This document shows, one piece after another, positions 1 through 6,149 of a stretch of 17,394 bases of DNA. Positions within the stretch are counted from its first letter, which is position 1; each line of letters opens with the position of its first letter. The notes under the pieces were generated by a model. The model did no database searches. It was not told the origin of the DNA and saw only the letters and a program-made list of their open reading frames with translations. The DNA is from Bacillota bacterium. Lineage in GTDB: Bacteria; Bacillota; Clostridia; Christensenellales; Borkfalkiaceae. The stretch spans positions 1 through 17,394 of the forward strand of contig JAHZBZ010000021.1 in NCBI GenBank assembly GCA_019423125.1, in the 5' to 3' direction. A program made the translations under genes and the position numbers.

Positions 1-31
1 AATAGGGGCGGTTGCCTATCAAATTATTGTG

Positions 32-289
32 TTACTTTACCGCACATGAGCATTCTATGGCGTCGTCAATTTCCAAAGCCTGCAATGCCTTATAATAACT
101 CATTGCCGGAAAGAGTTTTACCGTCATATGATACTTGATTGCATCGTTATTGCGGTAGTCGGCTTTACGGGTAAGTTCTCTGTAAATTTCAATGGTCTTA
201 TCAAATACTTTTTTCCCTTGCTCTTCACCGAAAGTTTCAATACAGTCTTTCTCTAAAAAAGGCAGGTTCGTATTTTCAAACTCACTCAT
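32..289 (-). CDS. Short ATC-hydrolase-like protein, probably truncated
   Basis: This encodes 85 residues starting MSEFENTNLPF. The pattern (an acidic helix with FGEEQGKKVFD, then KYHMTVKLFPAMSYYKAL) reminds me of the N-terminal part of proteins annotated as L-2-amino-thiazoline-4-carboxylate hydrolase. Those are usually about twice this length or more, so this looks like a C-terminally truncated member; the assignment is from memory of the family pattern, not from an alignment. The ATG at 289 is chosen because a GGAGGA Shine-Dalgarno lies about 10 nt upstream, inside the preceding gene. The start overlaps the end of the AbrB-type gene by 8 nt, which implies translational coupling. The end reads ECSCAVK and then TAA, and neither other minus-strand frame after it looks like a continuation. 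It could also be a genuine small protein working with the regulator. Confidence 0.55.
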   Translation of the reverse strand: MSEFENTNLPFLEKDCIETFGEEQGKKVFDKTIEIYRELTRKADYRNNDAIKYHMTVKLFPAMSYYKALQALEIDDAIECSCAVK

Positions 290-506
290 CGCTGCCGTCC
301 TCCATTTTCTGAAAGACGTCCGACGCGAATTTCTGCAACACATCCGATTTGGTCACGGCAATACCCCACTTTTCGTCGCCGAGTACAAGAAGCGTGTCAC
401 CCGCCTTTATATCGAATTTATCGCGCGCCTCGCGCGGAATGACGATCTGCCCGCGCTCTCCTACTTTTACAGTACCGAAGATATAATGCCCTTTGGGAAT
501 TTCCAC
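282..506 (-). CDS. AbrB/MazE/SpoVT-family DNA-binding regulator
   Basis: A 74-residue protein with a swapped-hairpin AbrB fold signature: GTVKVGERGQIVIPREARDK at residues 11-30, then FDIKAGDTLLVLGDEKWGIAV. These proteins dimerise through the beta hairpins and bind DNA, either as transition-state regulators or as antitoxins. The start is GTG at 506, with AGGAGG at 517-522 and a 10-nt spacer; the nearby ATG at 525 is out of frame and overlaps the Shine-Dalgarno. The C-terminal tail (QKFASDVFQKMEDGSDE) is short. The gene overlaps the downstream 85-residue gene by 8 nt, so the two form one operon. A perfect consensus promoter with an AT-rich inverted repeat lies just upstream, so autoregulation is plausible (inference). 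The partner does not look like a MazF or VapC toxin, which argues against a standard toxin-antitoxin pair. Confidence 0.85.
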   Translation of the reverse strand: MEIPKGHYIFGTVKVGERGQIVIPREARDKFDIKAGDTLLVLGDEKWGIAVTKSDVLQKFASDVFQKMEDGSDE

Positions 507-538
507 TTTTGTTTTACCTCCTCATATATTCCATACTT

Positions 539-554
539 TTCATATTTATATGAA
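539..554. promoter_or_regulatory. Inverted repeat at the AbrB-gene promoter, candidate operator
   Basis: A perfect inverted repeat with 7-bp arms TTCATAT / ATATGAA and a 2-bp centre. It covers the likely transcription start and touches the -10 hexamer of the promoter at 554-582. A further TCATAT copy lies one step upstream on the minus strand. AT-rich dyads at this position are typical operators for small regulators, and the adjacent AbrB-type protein is the obvious candidate binder. Binding itself is inferred. Confidence 0.45.
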
Positions 555-582
555 TTATATGATAAGTGGAGCCTTATGTCAA
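554..582 (-). promoter_or_regulatory. Perfect sigma-A promoter for the AbrB-type gene
   Basis: On the minus strand, TTGACA (577-582) is followed by exactly 17 nt and TATAAT (554-559). Both hexamers match the housekeeping consensus completely. Transcription should begin near 547, giving a leader of about 40 nt before the GTG at 506. Such a strong promoter for a small regulator suggests repression by a factor binding the overlapping inverted repeat. Confidence 0.8.
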
Positions 583-612
583 CCATATTGAAGCCTACTT
601 AAAAAATTTGTA

Positions 613-1167
613 CTAAAATCCTGCTACTCTCAAATCCCAGATTTTATATTTATCCAATCGTCGCTCTTTACACCAATCGTCTATCTGCTTTTGAACAAAT
701 TCATATGATTCCGCGTCGTTTGAATATCTGCTCTGAAGTATAGTGAACCCCAGAATATCTCCTATATTGTTGCTCCTTTTTATATGAAATCTCGCTCCCA
801 TAGAACCATATTCATTATAAAGACTATAAAATCTTGATTTGCTGTATGCTTTATACCCTTCCCTTTGGGCAACACGGCAGTATTTCTGCCATGCGCGATA
901 TTTAGAAAAACTGCGTTTCCTGCGATCTTTTTCTATACTGTGAATATCGGGAACATAATACCCCTGTTTCTTTCCTCTTTTTGGATATAACATTAAATAC
1001 AGATCAGCATCCCGTAATGTTGCCGGCAAAGGCAGTTTCAGATTCAACTCCTTTGCTCTTTTTATCGTCTTGATGACGGTTGTACGCGAACAGCCGCAAA
1101 TCGTTGCAATCTGCGTATTGGTATTCCCTTTGCTATAATATAAAAGTATTGACTTATAATCAGTCAT
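613..1167 (-). CDS. IS21-family IstA-like N-terminal fragment (transposase remnant)
   Basis: A 184-residue product. Residues 1-45 (MTDYKSILLYYSKG, then IATICGCSRTTVIKTIKRA) are the helix-turn-helix typical of IS21 IstA transposases. The LYPKRG...PDIHSIEKD block and the W-x-x-Y-C ... FYSLYNEY block continue the usual N-terminal IstA pattern. The catalytic DDE domain that should follow is missing: after HIKRSNNIGD the sequence becomes GFTILQSRYSNDAESYEFVQ and ends, against roughly 400-500 residues in a full IstA. No IstB ATPase is present. The ATG at 1167 is chosen because in-frame ATGs at 1188 and 1200 fall in the promoter; AAGGA lies about 10 nt before it. Composition is visibly AT-rich compared with ppdK. 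It may be a dead remnant or a retained DNA-binding protein; the open frame and strong promoter leave the second possible. Confidence 0.65.
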   Translation of the reverse strand: MTDYKSILLYYSKGNTNTQIATICGCSRTTVIKTIKRAKELNLKLPLPATLRDADLYLMLYPKRGKKQGYYVPDIHSIEKDRRKRSFSKYRAWQKYCRVAQREGYKAYSKSRFYSLYNEYGSMGARFHIKRSNNIGDILGFTILQSRYSNDAESYEFVQKQIDDWCKERRLDKYKIWDLRVAGF

Positions 1168-1188
1168 TTCGGCACCATCCTTGTCCAT

Positions 1189-1217
1189 ACTATACCACAT
1201 ACGGAGAAAAAAATCAA
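1189..1217 (-). promoter_or_regulatory. Sigma-A promoter of the IstA-like fragment
   Basis: Minus strand: TTGATT (1212-1217), 17-nt spacer, TATAGT (1189-1194). The expected start is near 1182, about 15 nt before the ATG at 1167. This placement excludes the two in-frame ATGs upstream, which would lie in or before the -10 element. Confidence 0.65.
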
Positions 1218-1277
1218 GTGTTCAACTTATATGGAAATACCCTTTTTCGAGCCTGTTTCAAGGCGTTTTTGACATGC

Positions 1278-1310
1278 AAAAAGGGCTTACCCTATTATTA
1301 GGATAAGCCC
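1278..1310 (-). terminator. Rho-independent terminator of ppdK
   Basis: Read on the minus strand, GGGCTTA pairs with TAAGCCC (7 bp). After one mismatch, CCTA/TAGG-type pairs extend the stem to a 4-nt loop. TTTTT follows directly at 1278-1282. It lies about 50 nt after the ppdK stop and separates ppdK from the IstA-like fragment. On the plus strand no T-tract follows, so it is directional. Confidence 0.85.
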
Positions 1311-1316
1311 TCAAAA

Positions 1317-1356
1317 CACAATATATTGTGGTACGACCAAATTAAACCACTATATA
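1317..1356. repeat. Nested inverted repeats in the ppdK 3' untranslated region
   Basis: CACAATATATTGTG at 1317-1330 is a perfect 14-bp palindrome. Its right half also forms the left arm (1322-1332) of a second dyad whose right arm is 1346-1356; the arms match at 10 of 11 positions around a 13-nt loop. The two structures are mutually exclusive. They lie between the ppdK stop and its terminator, so they could shape the mRNA 3' end or bind a protein. Function is unknown. Confidence 0.5.
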
Positions 1357-1359
1357 TGT

Positions 1360-3993
1360 TTACCTCGGCCGTTTAATATTTGCTTGCGCAGCCGCGAGAC
1401 GTGCGATGGGAACGCGGTAAGGCGAGCAGGAAACATAGTTCAGGCCGATCTTGTGGCAGAACTCGATGGACGAAGGATCGCCGCCGTGCTCGCCGCAGAT
1501 ACCGAAGTGCATGGTAGGTCTGGTCGCTTTGCCCATCTTGACCGCCATGTCCATCAGCTTGCCCACGCCGATCTGGTCGAGCTTCGCGAACGGATCGGAT
1601 TCGTAGATCTTGTTCTCGTAGTAAGAAGGCAGGAACTTGCCCGCATCGTCACGCGAGAAGCCGAAGGTCATCTGCGTCAGATCGTTGGTGCCGAAGCAGA
1701 AGAACTCCGCCTCTTTCGCCATCTCGTCGGCGGTGAGCGCCGCGCGGGGGATCTCGATCATCGTGCCGACTTCGTACTTGAGATCGACGCCGCTCTCCTT
1801 GATCAGCTTGTCCGCAACGTCCACGACGATCTTTCTGACAAACGCGAGCTCTTTGACTTCGCCGGTCAGAGGGATCATGATCTCGGGAACGATGTTCCAG
1901 TCGGAATGTCTCTTCTTGACGTTGATCGCAGCCTTGATGACCGCAGCGGTCTGCATCTTCGCGATCTCGGGATAGGTGACAGCCAGACGGCAGCCGCGGT
2001 GACCCATCATCGGGTTGAACTCGTGCAGGTCTGCGATGATCTGCTTGATCTGTGCGACCGTCTTCTTCTGCGCCTTTGCGAGAGCCTTGATGTCCGCCTC
2101 TTCGGTGGGAACGAACTCGTGCAGAGGAGGATCGAGGAAGCGGATGGTCACGGGATAGCCGCCCAGTGCCTCGTACAGCTTCTCGAAGTCACCCTGCTGC
2201 ATGGGCTCGATCTTCGCGAGCGCAGCTTCACGCTCTTCGACGGTATCCGAGCAGATCATCTCGCGGAACGCAGCGATCCTGTCGGGCTCGAAGAACATGT
2301 GCTCGGTACGGCAAAGGCCGATGCCCTGTGCGCCGAACGTTGCCGCCTGTTTTGCGTCAGCAGGCGTATCCGCGTTGGTGCGGACTGCCATTGCCTTGTA
2401 TTTGTCGGACAGTTCCATGATGCGGCCGAAATAACCGGAGGAGGTGTCTGCGGGAACGGTCTTGATGCCTTCGCCGTAGATGTTGCCGGTGGAACCGTCG
2501 AGGGAGATGACGTCCCCTTCTTTATAAACTTTGCCCTTGAGGGTGAACTGCTTGTTCTCCTCGTCCATCTTGATGTCGCCGCAACCGGAGACGCAGCAGG
2601 TGCCCATGCCGCGCGCGACGACAGCCGCGTGGGAGGTCATACCGCCGCGGACGGTGAGGATACCCTGTGCATAGTGCATGCCCTCGATGTCCTCGGGAGA
2701 GGTCTCCAATCTGACCAGGATGACTTTCTTGCCCTTCTTGCCTTCTGCGACCGCATCTTCAGCCGTGAAGACGATGGAACCGGTCGCCGCGCCGGGGGAT
2801 GCGGGAAGAGCCTTTGCGACGGGAACGGCCTTTTTGAGCGCCGCCGCGTCGAACTGCGGGTGCAGGAGCGCGTCCAGCGTTTTGGGATCGATCTGCATGA
2901 GAGCTTCCTGCTCGGTGATCATTCCCTCGTCGATCAGGTCGCAAGCGATCTTGATCGCAGCAGTAGCCGTGCGCTTGCCGTTACGGGTCTGGAGCATGTA
3001 GAGGTGCTTGTCCTCGATCGTGAACTCCATGTCCTGCATGTCGCGATAGTGATTTTCAAGCGTGTTGCAGATGCCCTGGAACTGCTCGTACACTTCGGGC
3101 ATGATCTCTTTCATCTTGTCGATGGGCATCGGGGTGCGGACGCCTGCGACGACGTCTTCGCCCTGCGCGTTCATCAGGAACTCGCCCATCAGCTTCTTTT
3201 CGCCCGTTGCAGGGTTACGCGTGAACGCAACGCCCGTACCGGAGGTGTCGCCCATGTTGCCGAACGCCATCATCTGCACGTTGACCGCGGTGCCCCAGCT
3301 GTAAGGGATGTCGTTCTGCATGCGATAGTAGTTCGCGCGAGGGTTGTCCCAGGAGCGGAAGACCGCCTTGATCGCGCCGAAGAGCTGTTCCTTCGGGTCG
3401 TTCGGGAAATCCGTGCCGATCTTCTCTTTGTACTCGGCCTTGAACTGGTTAGCCAGCTCTTTGAGGTCGTCCGCCGTGAGCTCGACGTCCTGCGTGACCC
3501 CTTTCTTCTCTTTCATCTGATCGATGAGCTGCTCGAAGTATTTTTTGCCGACCTCCATGACGACGTCGGAATACATCTGGATGAATCTTCTGTAGCAGTC
3601 CCAAGCCCAGCGGGGATTGCCCGATTTCTTGGCGATGACGTTGACGACGTCTTCGTTGAGACCGAGGTTGAGGATGGTGTCCATCATGCCCGGCATGGAA
3701 GCGCGTGCGCCGGAGCGGACGGAAACGAGCAGAGGGTTCTCCTGATCGCCGAATTTCTTGCCGCAGATGGCCTCCATCTTCGAGATGTACTCCATGATCT
3801 CTGCCTGGATCTCGGGATTGATCTGTCTGCCGTCTTCATAGTACTGCGTGCAGGCCTCGGTGGAAATGGTGAAGCCCTGCGGAACGGGAAGTCCCATACC
3901 CGTCATCTCCGCGAGGTTTGCGCCCTTGCCGCCGAGAAGCTCGCGCATCTTTGCATTACCTTCCGAGAAAAGGTAGCAATACTTTTTTGCCAT
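1360..3993 (-). CDS. ppdK: Pyruvate, phosphate dikinase
   Basis: A full-length 877-residue enzyme that interconverts pyruvate + ATP + Pi with phosphoenolpyruvate + AMP + PPi in the cytosol. In anaerobes it can serve glycolysis (PPi-linked ATP yield) or PEP formation. The N-terminal nucleotide-binding domain includes LLGGKGANLAEM (19-30) and SVRSGARASMPGMMDT (91-106). The swivelling phosphohistidine domain carries GGMTSHAAV with the catalytic His at 455 and the adjacent Thr 453. The C-terminal PEP/pyruvate TIM barrel has GLCRTEHMF (559-567), FGTNDLTQ and HFGICGEHGG with the catalytic Cys at 833. All key residues are present, with numbering almost as in the Clostridium symbiosum enzyme. The ATG at 3993 has AGGAGG at 4004-4009. 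It is a single-gene transcription unit with its own promoter and terminator. No PPDK regulatory kinase/phosphatase gene is in view. Confidence 0.99.
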   Translation of the reverse strand: MAKKYCYLFSEGNAKMRELLGGKGANLAEMTGMGLPVPQGFTISTEACTQYYEDGRQINPEIQAEIMEYISKMEAICGKKFGDQENPLLVSVRSGARASMPGMMDTILNLGLNEDVVNVIAKKSGNPRWAWDCYRRFIQMYSDVVMEVGKKYFEQLIDQMKEKKGVTQDVELTADDLKELANQFKAEYKEKIGTDFPNDPKEQLFGAIKAVFRSWDNPRANYYRMQNDIPYSWGTAVNVQMMAFGNMGDTSGTGVAFTRNPATGEKKLMGEFLMNAQGEDVVAGVRTPMPIDKMKEIMPEVYEQFQGICNTLENHYRDMQDMEFTIEDKHLYMLQTRNGKRTATAAIKIACDLIDEGMITEQEALMQIDPKTLDALLHPQFDAAALKKAVPVAKALPASPGAATGSIVFTAEDAVAEGKKGKKVILVRLETSPEDIEGMHYAQGILTVRGGMTSHAAVVARGMGTCCVSGCGDIKMDEENKQFTLKGKVYKEGDVISLDGSTGNIYGEGIKTVPADTSSGYFGRIMELSDKYKAMAVRTNADTPADAKQAATFGAQGIGLCRTEHMFFEPDRIAAFREMICSDTVEEREAALAKIEPMQQGDFEKLYEALGGYPVTIRFLDPPLHEFVPTEEADIKALAKAQKKTVAQIKQIIADLHEFNPMMGHRGCRLAVTYPEIAKMQTAAVIKAAINVKKRHSDWNIVPEIMIPLTGEVKELAFVRKIVVDVADKLIKESGVDLKYEVGTMIEIPRAALTADEMAKEAEFFCFGTNDLTQMTFGFSRDDAGKFLPSYYENKIYESDPFAKLDQIGVGKLMDMAVKMGKATRPTMHFGICGEHGGDPSSIEFCHKIGLNYVSCSPYRVPIARLAAAQANIKRPR

Positions 3994-4051
3994 AAATACT
4001 TCTCCTCCTGATTAAGATTGGAATTAGAGTTTCGACCTTTCTAACACTTCT

Positions 4052-4080
4052 ATTTTAATATACTTTGCGCTAAATTTCAA
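4052..4080 (-). promoter_or_regulatory. Sigma-A promoter of ppdK
   Basis: Minus strand: TTGAAA (4075-4080), 17-nt spacer, TAAAAT (4052-4057). Initiation is expected near 4045, giving a leader of about 50 nt with AGGAGG at 4004-4009. It lies downstream of the recO terminator, so ppdK is transcribed independently. Confidence 0.75.
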
Positions 4081-4173
4081 GTGAAAACCCGATCTTTTTG
4101 AAATTTTTTGCAAGGTTTTTGTTTTTTCGCGCCCGAGCGCCCTTTTTCTCTCTTCCCTCCGCCAAAAGAACGC

Positions 4174-4199
4174 AAAAACGGGCGGAAGCACTCCGCCCG
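4174..4199 (-). terminator. Rho-independent terminator of recO
   Basis: On the minus strand CGGGCGGA pairs with TCCGCCCG (8 bp, perfect) around a 5-nt loop and is followed by TTTTT (4174-4178). It begins 7 nt after the recO stop codon. It closes the transcript that includes the aldolase-like gene, yqzL and recO. Confidence 0.9.
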
Positions 4200-4206
4200 C
4201 ACCCCT

Positions 4207-4920
4207 TTAAAGAAGCGCTATGTATTCGCCGAGCGCGCGCACCTCGGCGTCCGTCTTGGCGCGGAAATACGCATACAACAGCTTGAGCGCACGCTTTTTT
4301 CCCTCCGCGCTCAGCTGCCCTTCGTCCGCCTCCAGTCCCGCGCACTTGCGAAGGACGTGCATCGTGCTTTCGCTCACGCCCGCGCCCCTTCCGCACTCGG
4401 GGCAGGTGAAACAGCCGCCGCCGATGTCGAAATGACAGCGGCCGGAAAGCACCGCGCCGCAGTCGGCGCACGCCGTCAGCTGAAGGCTGTAACCCGAAAG
4501 CTCCAGCGCCTTTATGAAAAAATGGATGAGCGAGAGCGCCTCGTCCCCTTCGCACATGCCGCGCAGGTTTGTCACCGCGCGAAGAAACAGCTCTTCGTTG
4601 ACGATGCCGTCGAAGAGGAGCGCGTCGCACAGCCCGACGAGCGACGCCGCCGCGTAGAACTTGCCGATGTCCTCGCGCAGGGCGTAAAACCCGTCCGTGT
4701 TGGAAGCCTGGATGACGGTGCGCCGATCTCCCTTTTCCGCGAGGACGTACTCCGCAAAACAAAAAGGCTGGGCGGCAAAGCGCAGCTTCGCCCCCGCCTT
4801 CCGCACCCCCTTCGCCGCCGCGGAGAGCTTGCCCCGCTGCAGCGTGAAAAGGGTCAGCATTTTGTCACTTTCGCCGAAGTCCGCCGTGCGCAGGACAAGG
4901 GCGTCCACCTTGATCTCCAT
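4207..4920 (-). CDS. recO: DNA repair protein RecO
   Basis: A 237-residue RecO, which loads RecA onto SSB-coated single-stranded DNA with RecF/RecR and anneals complementary strands during recombinational repair. The N-terminal OB-fold begins MEIKVDALVLRTADFGESDK and continues with LTLFTLQRGKLSAAAKGVRK, the usual RecO start. A helical region follows. The zinc-finger segment has CADC at 151-154 and CFTCPEC at 170-176, consistent with the four-cysteine site of many Firmicutes RecOs. The ATG at 4920 has GAGGA upstream, overlapping the end of the YqzL-like gene, so the two are tightly coupled. A terminator follows at once. Length is normal for the family and no lesion is visible. Confidence 0.96.
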   Translation of the reverse strand: MEIKVDALVLRTADFGESDKMLTLFTLQRGKLSAAAKGVRKAGAKLRFAAQPFCFAEYVLAEKGDRRTVIQASNTDGFYALREDIGKFYAAASLVGLCDALLFDGIVNEELFLRAVTNLRGMCEGDEALSLIHFFIKALELSGYSLQLTACADCGAVLSGRCHFDIGGGCFTCPECGRGAGVSESTMHVLRKCAGLEADEGQLSAEGKKRALKLLYAYFRAKTDAEVRALGEYIALL

Positions 4921-4926
4921 CCGTCC

Positions 4927-5034
4927 TCACTTTTTGAGCTGTCGGTACAGCATGTAATACGACAGGCTGCCCGTCTGCTCAAAGAGCTTCCACGCGACTT
5001 CCGCCATGTCGTCATCCCGCACAAATCTCGCCAT
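4927..5034 (-). CDS. yqzL: YqzL-family small protein upstream of recO
   Basis: A 35-residue ORF read directly from the minus strand: MARFVRDDDMAEVAWKLFEQ followed by TGSLSYYMLYRQLKK and TGA. The core W-K-L-F-x-Q-T-G-x-x-x-Y-Y-x-L-Y matches the YqzL family, whose gene sits immediately before recO in Bacillus and other Firmicutes. Function is not established; it is predicted to be a small cytosolic, largely helical protein. Support comes from the GGAGGG Shine-Dalgarno before the ATG at 5034, the 6-nt gap to recO, and the conserved position. It is small enough for automated annotation to miss. Confidence 0.82.
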   Translation of the reverse strand: MARFVRDDDMAEVAWKLFEQTGSLSYYMLYRQLKK

Positions 5035-5099
5035 ATTCGCCCTCCGCAATGAGTATGTGCAGAGTCATGCGCGAATTTGTGCGGCAAATTCCGCCAGAT

Positions 5100-6083
5100 T
5101 CAATCCCGCTCGAGCAGTTCGCCCTGGAAAGCGGCGTAGTCCTCGCGCCCTTCCCGCACGAAGCGGATCGCGGACGAGGGATGCATGTTCAGCCTGCCCG
5201 TGAGCAGATAAGCGACGTCGTACCCCCACACGACGCCCTGCGCGCGGAGCGGGAGCATGTGCTCGGTGAGAAATGCGAGCACGGGCTCGAGATGGAATTT
5301 GGGGTTTTTCAGAAAGCCGAGCAAGAGCTCGCTCGGGCAGTTGCCCGCGCCGCGGCCCATGCCGTTGACCGTCATGTCGAGATAGGACGCGCCCCAGCTC
5401 GCCGCTTCGATCGTGTTGCCGAACGCGAGCTGCTGGTTGTTGTGCGCGTGCACGCCGATGATCTTTTTGTGCTTTTCGCCCGCCTCGAGATAGCGAAGCG
5501 TCAGCCGCGCGACCTGTTCGGGATAGAGCGAGCCGTAGCTGTCCACGAGATAGATGACATCCACGGGGCTTTCGCCCAGCATCGCGAGCGCGTCGTCGAT
5601 CTCCTCGTCCTTCGCCTTGGAGACCGCCATCACGTTGGCGCACGTCTCGTAGCCCATCTTCTTGCAGTGCTCGATCATCTCGATCGCCGCGGGGATCTCG
5701 TTGATGTAGCAGGCGACGCGGACCATGTCCACCACGCTCTCTTTTTTGGGGCCGATGTCCTTGCGGAAATCCGTCCTGCCCACGTCCGCCATCACGGACA
5801 GCTTCATGTCCGTCTTGTTGTCGCCGACGACGGCGCGCAGGTCCTTTTCGTCGCAGAATTTATATTTGCCGAATTTTGCGGGGTCAAACAGCGCCTTGGA
5901 CGCCTTGTAACCCATCTCCATGTAGTCCACGCCCGCCGCGACGTTCATCGCATACAGCGAGCGCGCAAAATCCAGGGAAAATTCAAAGTTGTTGCACAGG
6001 CCGCCGTCCCTGAGCGTCGCGTCCAGCACCTTGATGTCGGGACGGAAGGAGAGCAGCGAGCCCTTTCTCTGTACGTTTGCCAT
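5100..6083 (-). CDS. DRE-TIM metallolyase, HMGL/4-hydroxy-2-oxovalerate aldolase-like
   Basis: A 327-residue TIM-barrel protein of the DRE-TIM (HMG-CoA lyase-like) superfamily. The signature VLDATLRDGG lies at residues 19-28, with the catalytic Arg/Asp pair at 25-26. VHAHNNQQ at 211-218 provides the HxH divalent-metal ligands. NGMGRGAGNCPSE (240-252) is the conserved C-terminal glycine-rich loop. It is closest in feel to 4-hydroxy-2-oxovalerate aldolase rather than isopropylmalate or citramalate synthase, because the C-terminal regulatory domain is absent and the length is that of a simple aldolase. The substrate is unknown. No acetaldehyde dehydrogenase partner, which usually accompanies the true oxovalerate aldolase, is nearby. 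It lies 66 nt after hisIE and 65 nt before yqzL, probably on their transcript. ATG 6083 is preferred to GTG 6098. Confidence 0.85.
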   Translation of the reverse strand: MANVQRKGSLLSFRPDIKVLDATLRDGGLCNNFEFSLDFARSLYAMNVAAGVDYMEMGYKASKALFDPAKFGKYKFCDEKDLRAVVGDNKTDMKLSVMADVGRTDFRKDIGPKKESVVDMVRVACYINEIPAAIEMIEHCKKMGYETCANVMAVSKAKDEEIDDALAMLGESPVDVIYLVDSYGSLYPEQVARLTLRYLEAGEKHKKIIGVHAHNNQQLAFGNTIEAASWGASYLDMTVNGMGRGAGNCPSELLLGFLKNPKFHLEPVLAFLTEHMLPLRAQGVVWGYDVAYLLTGRLNMHPSSAIRFVREGREDYAAFQGELLERD

Positions 6084-6088
6084 TTTTA

Positions 6089-6103
6089 CCTCTTTCACCT
6101 CCT
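6089..6103 (-). promoter_or_regulatory. Double Shine-Dalgarno that decides the aldolase start
   Basis: Minus strand: GAGG (6089-6092) lies 5 nt before ATG 6083, and AGGAGG (6098-6103) lies 14 nt before it. The in-frame GTG at 6098 overlaps the AGGAGG itself, so it cannot use that site. This favours ATG 6083 and a 327-residue protein over the 332-residue alternative. Confidence 0.6.
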
Positions 6104-6121
6104 GCCCGCGCCGCGGCGGGC
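6104..6121 (-). other. GC-rich hairpin before the aldolase ribosome-binding site
   Basis: GCCCGC pairs with GCGGGC (6 bp, perfect) around a 6-nt GC-rich loop. It ends directly beside the AGGAGG of the aldolase-like gene. No T-tract follows, so it is unlikely to terminate transcription. It could act as an RNA-stability or processing element between hisIE and the next gene. Confidence 0.45.
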
Positions 6122-6149
6122 GACCGAGAACCGCGGAAAAAGCCCCGCG

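Noticed and set aside
282..506. Antitoxin of a MazE/MazF-type module
   Set aside because: The overlapping partner at 32-289 lacks MazF, VapC or other toxin features, so a toxin-antitoxin call is not supported.
1168..1200. Upstream ATG starts (1188, 1200) for the IstA-like gene
   Set aside because: Both lie in or before the -10 element of the promoter, lack a ribosome-binding site, and the family start MTDYK corresponds to ATG 1167.
1384..4011. Open frame of 875 codons on the plus strand opposite ppdK
   Set aside because: It is antisense to a fully conserved pyruvate phosphate dikinase. The translation is rich in Arg, Asp, Val, Leu and His from reversed GC-rich codons and shows no domain. 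Similar long shadows lie opposite recG (12622-14742), fakA (14739-16427) and hisD-hisG (9459-11183).
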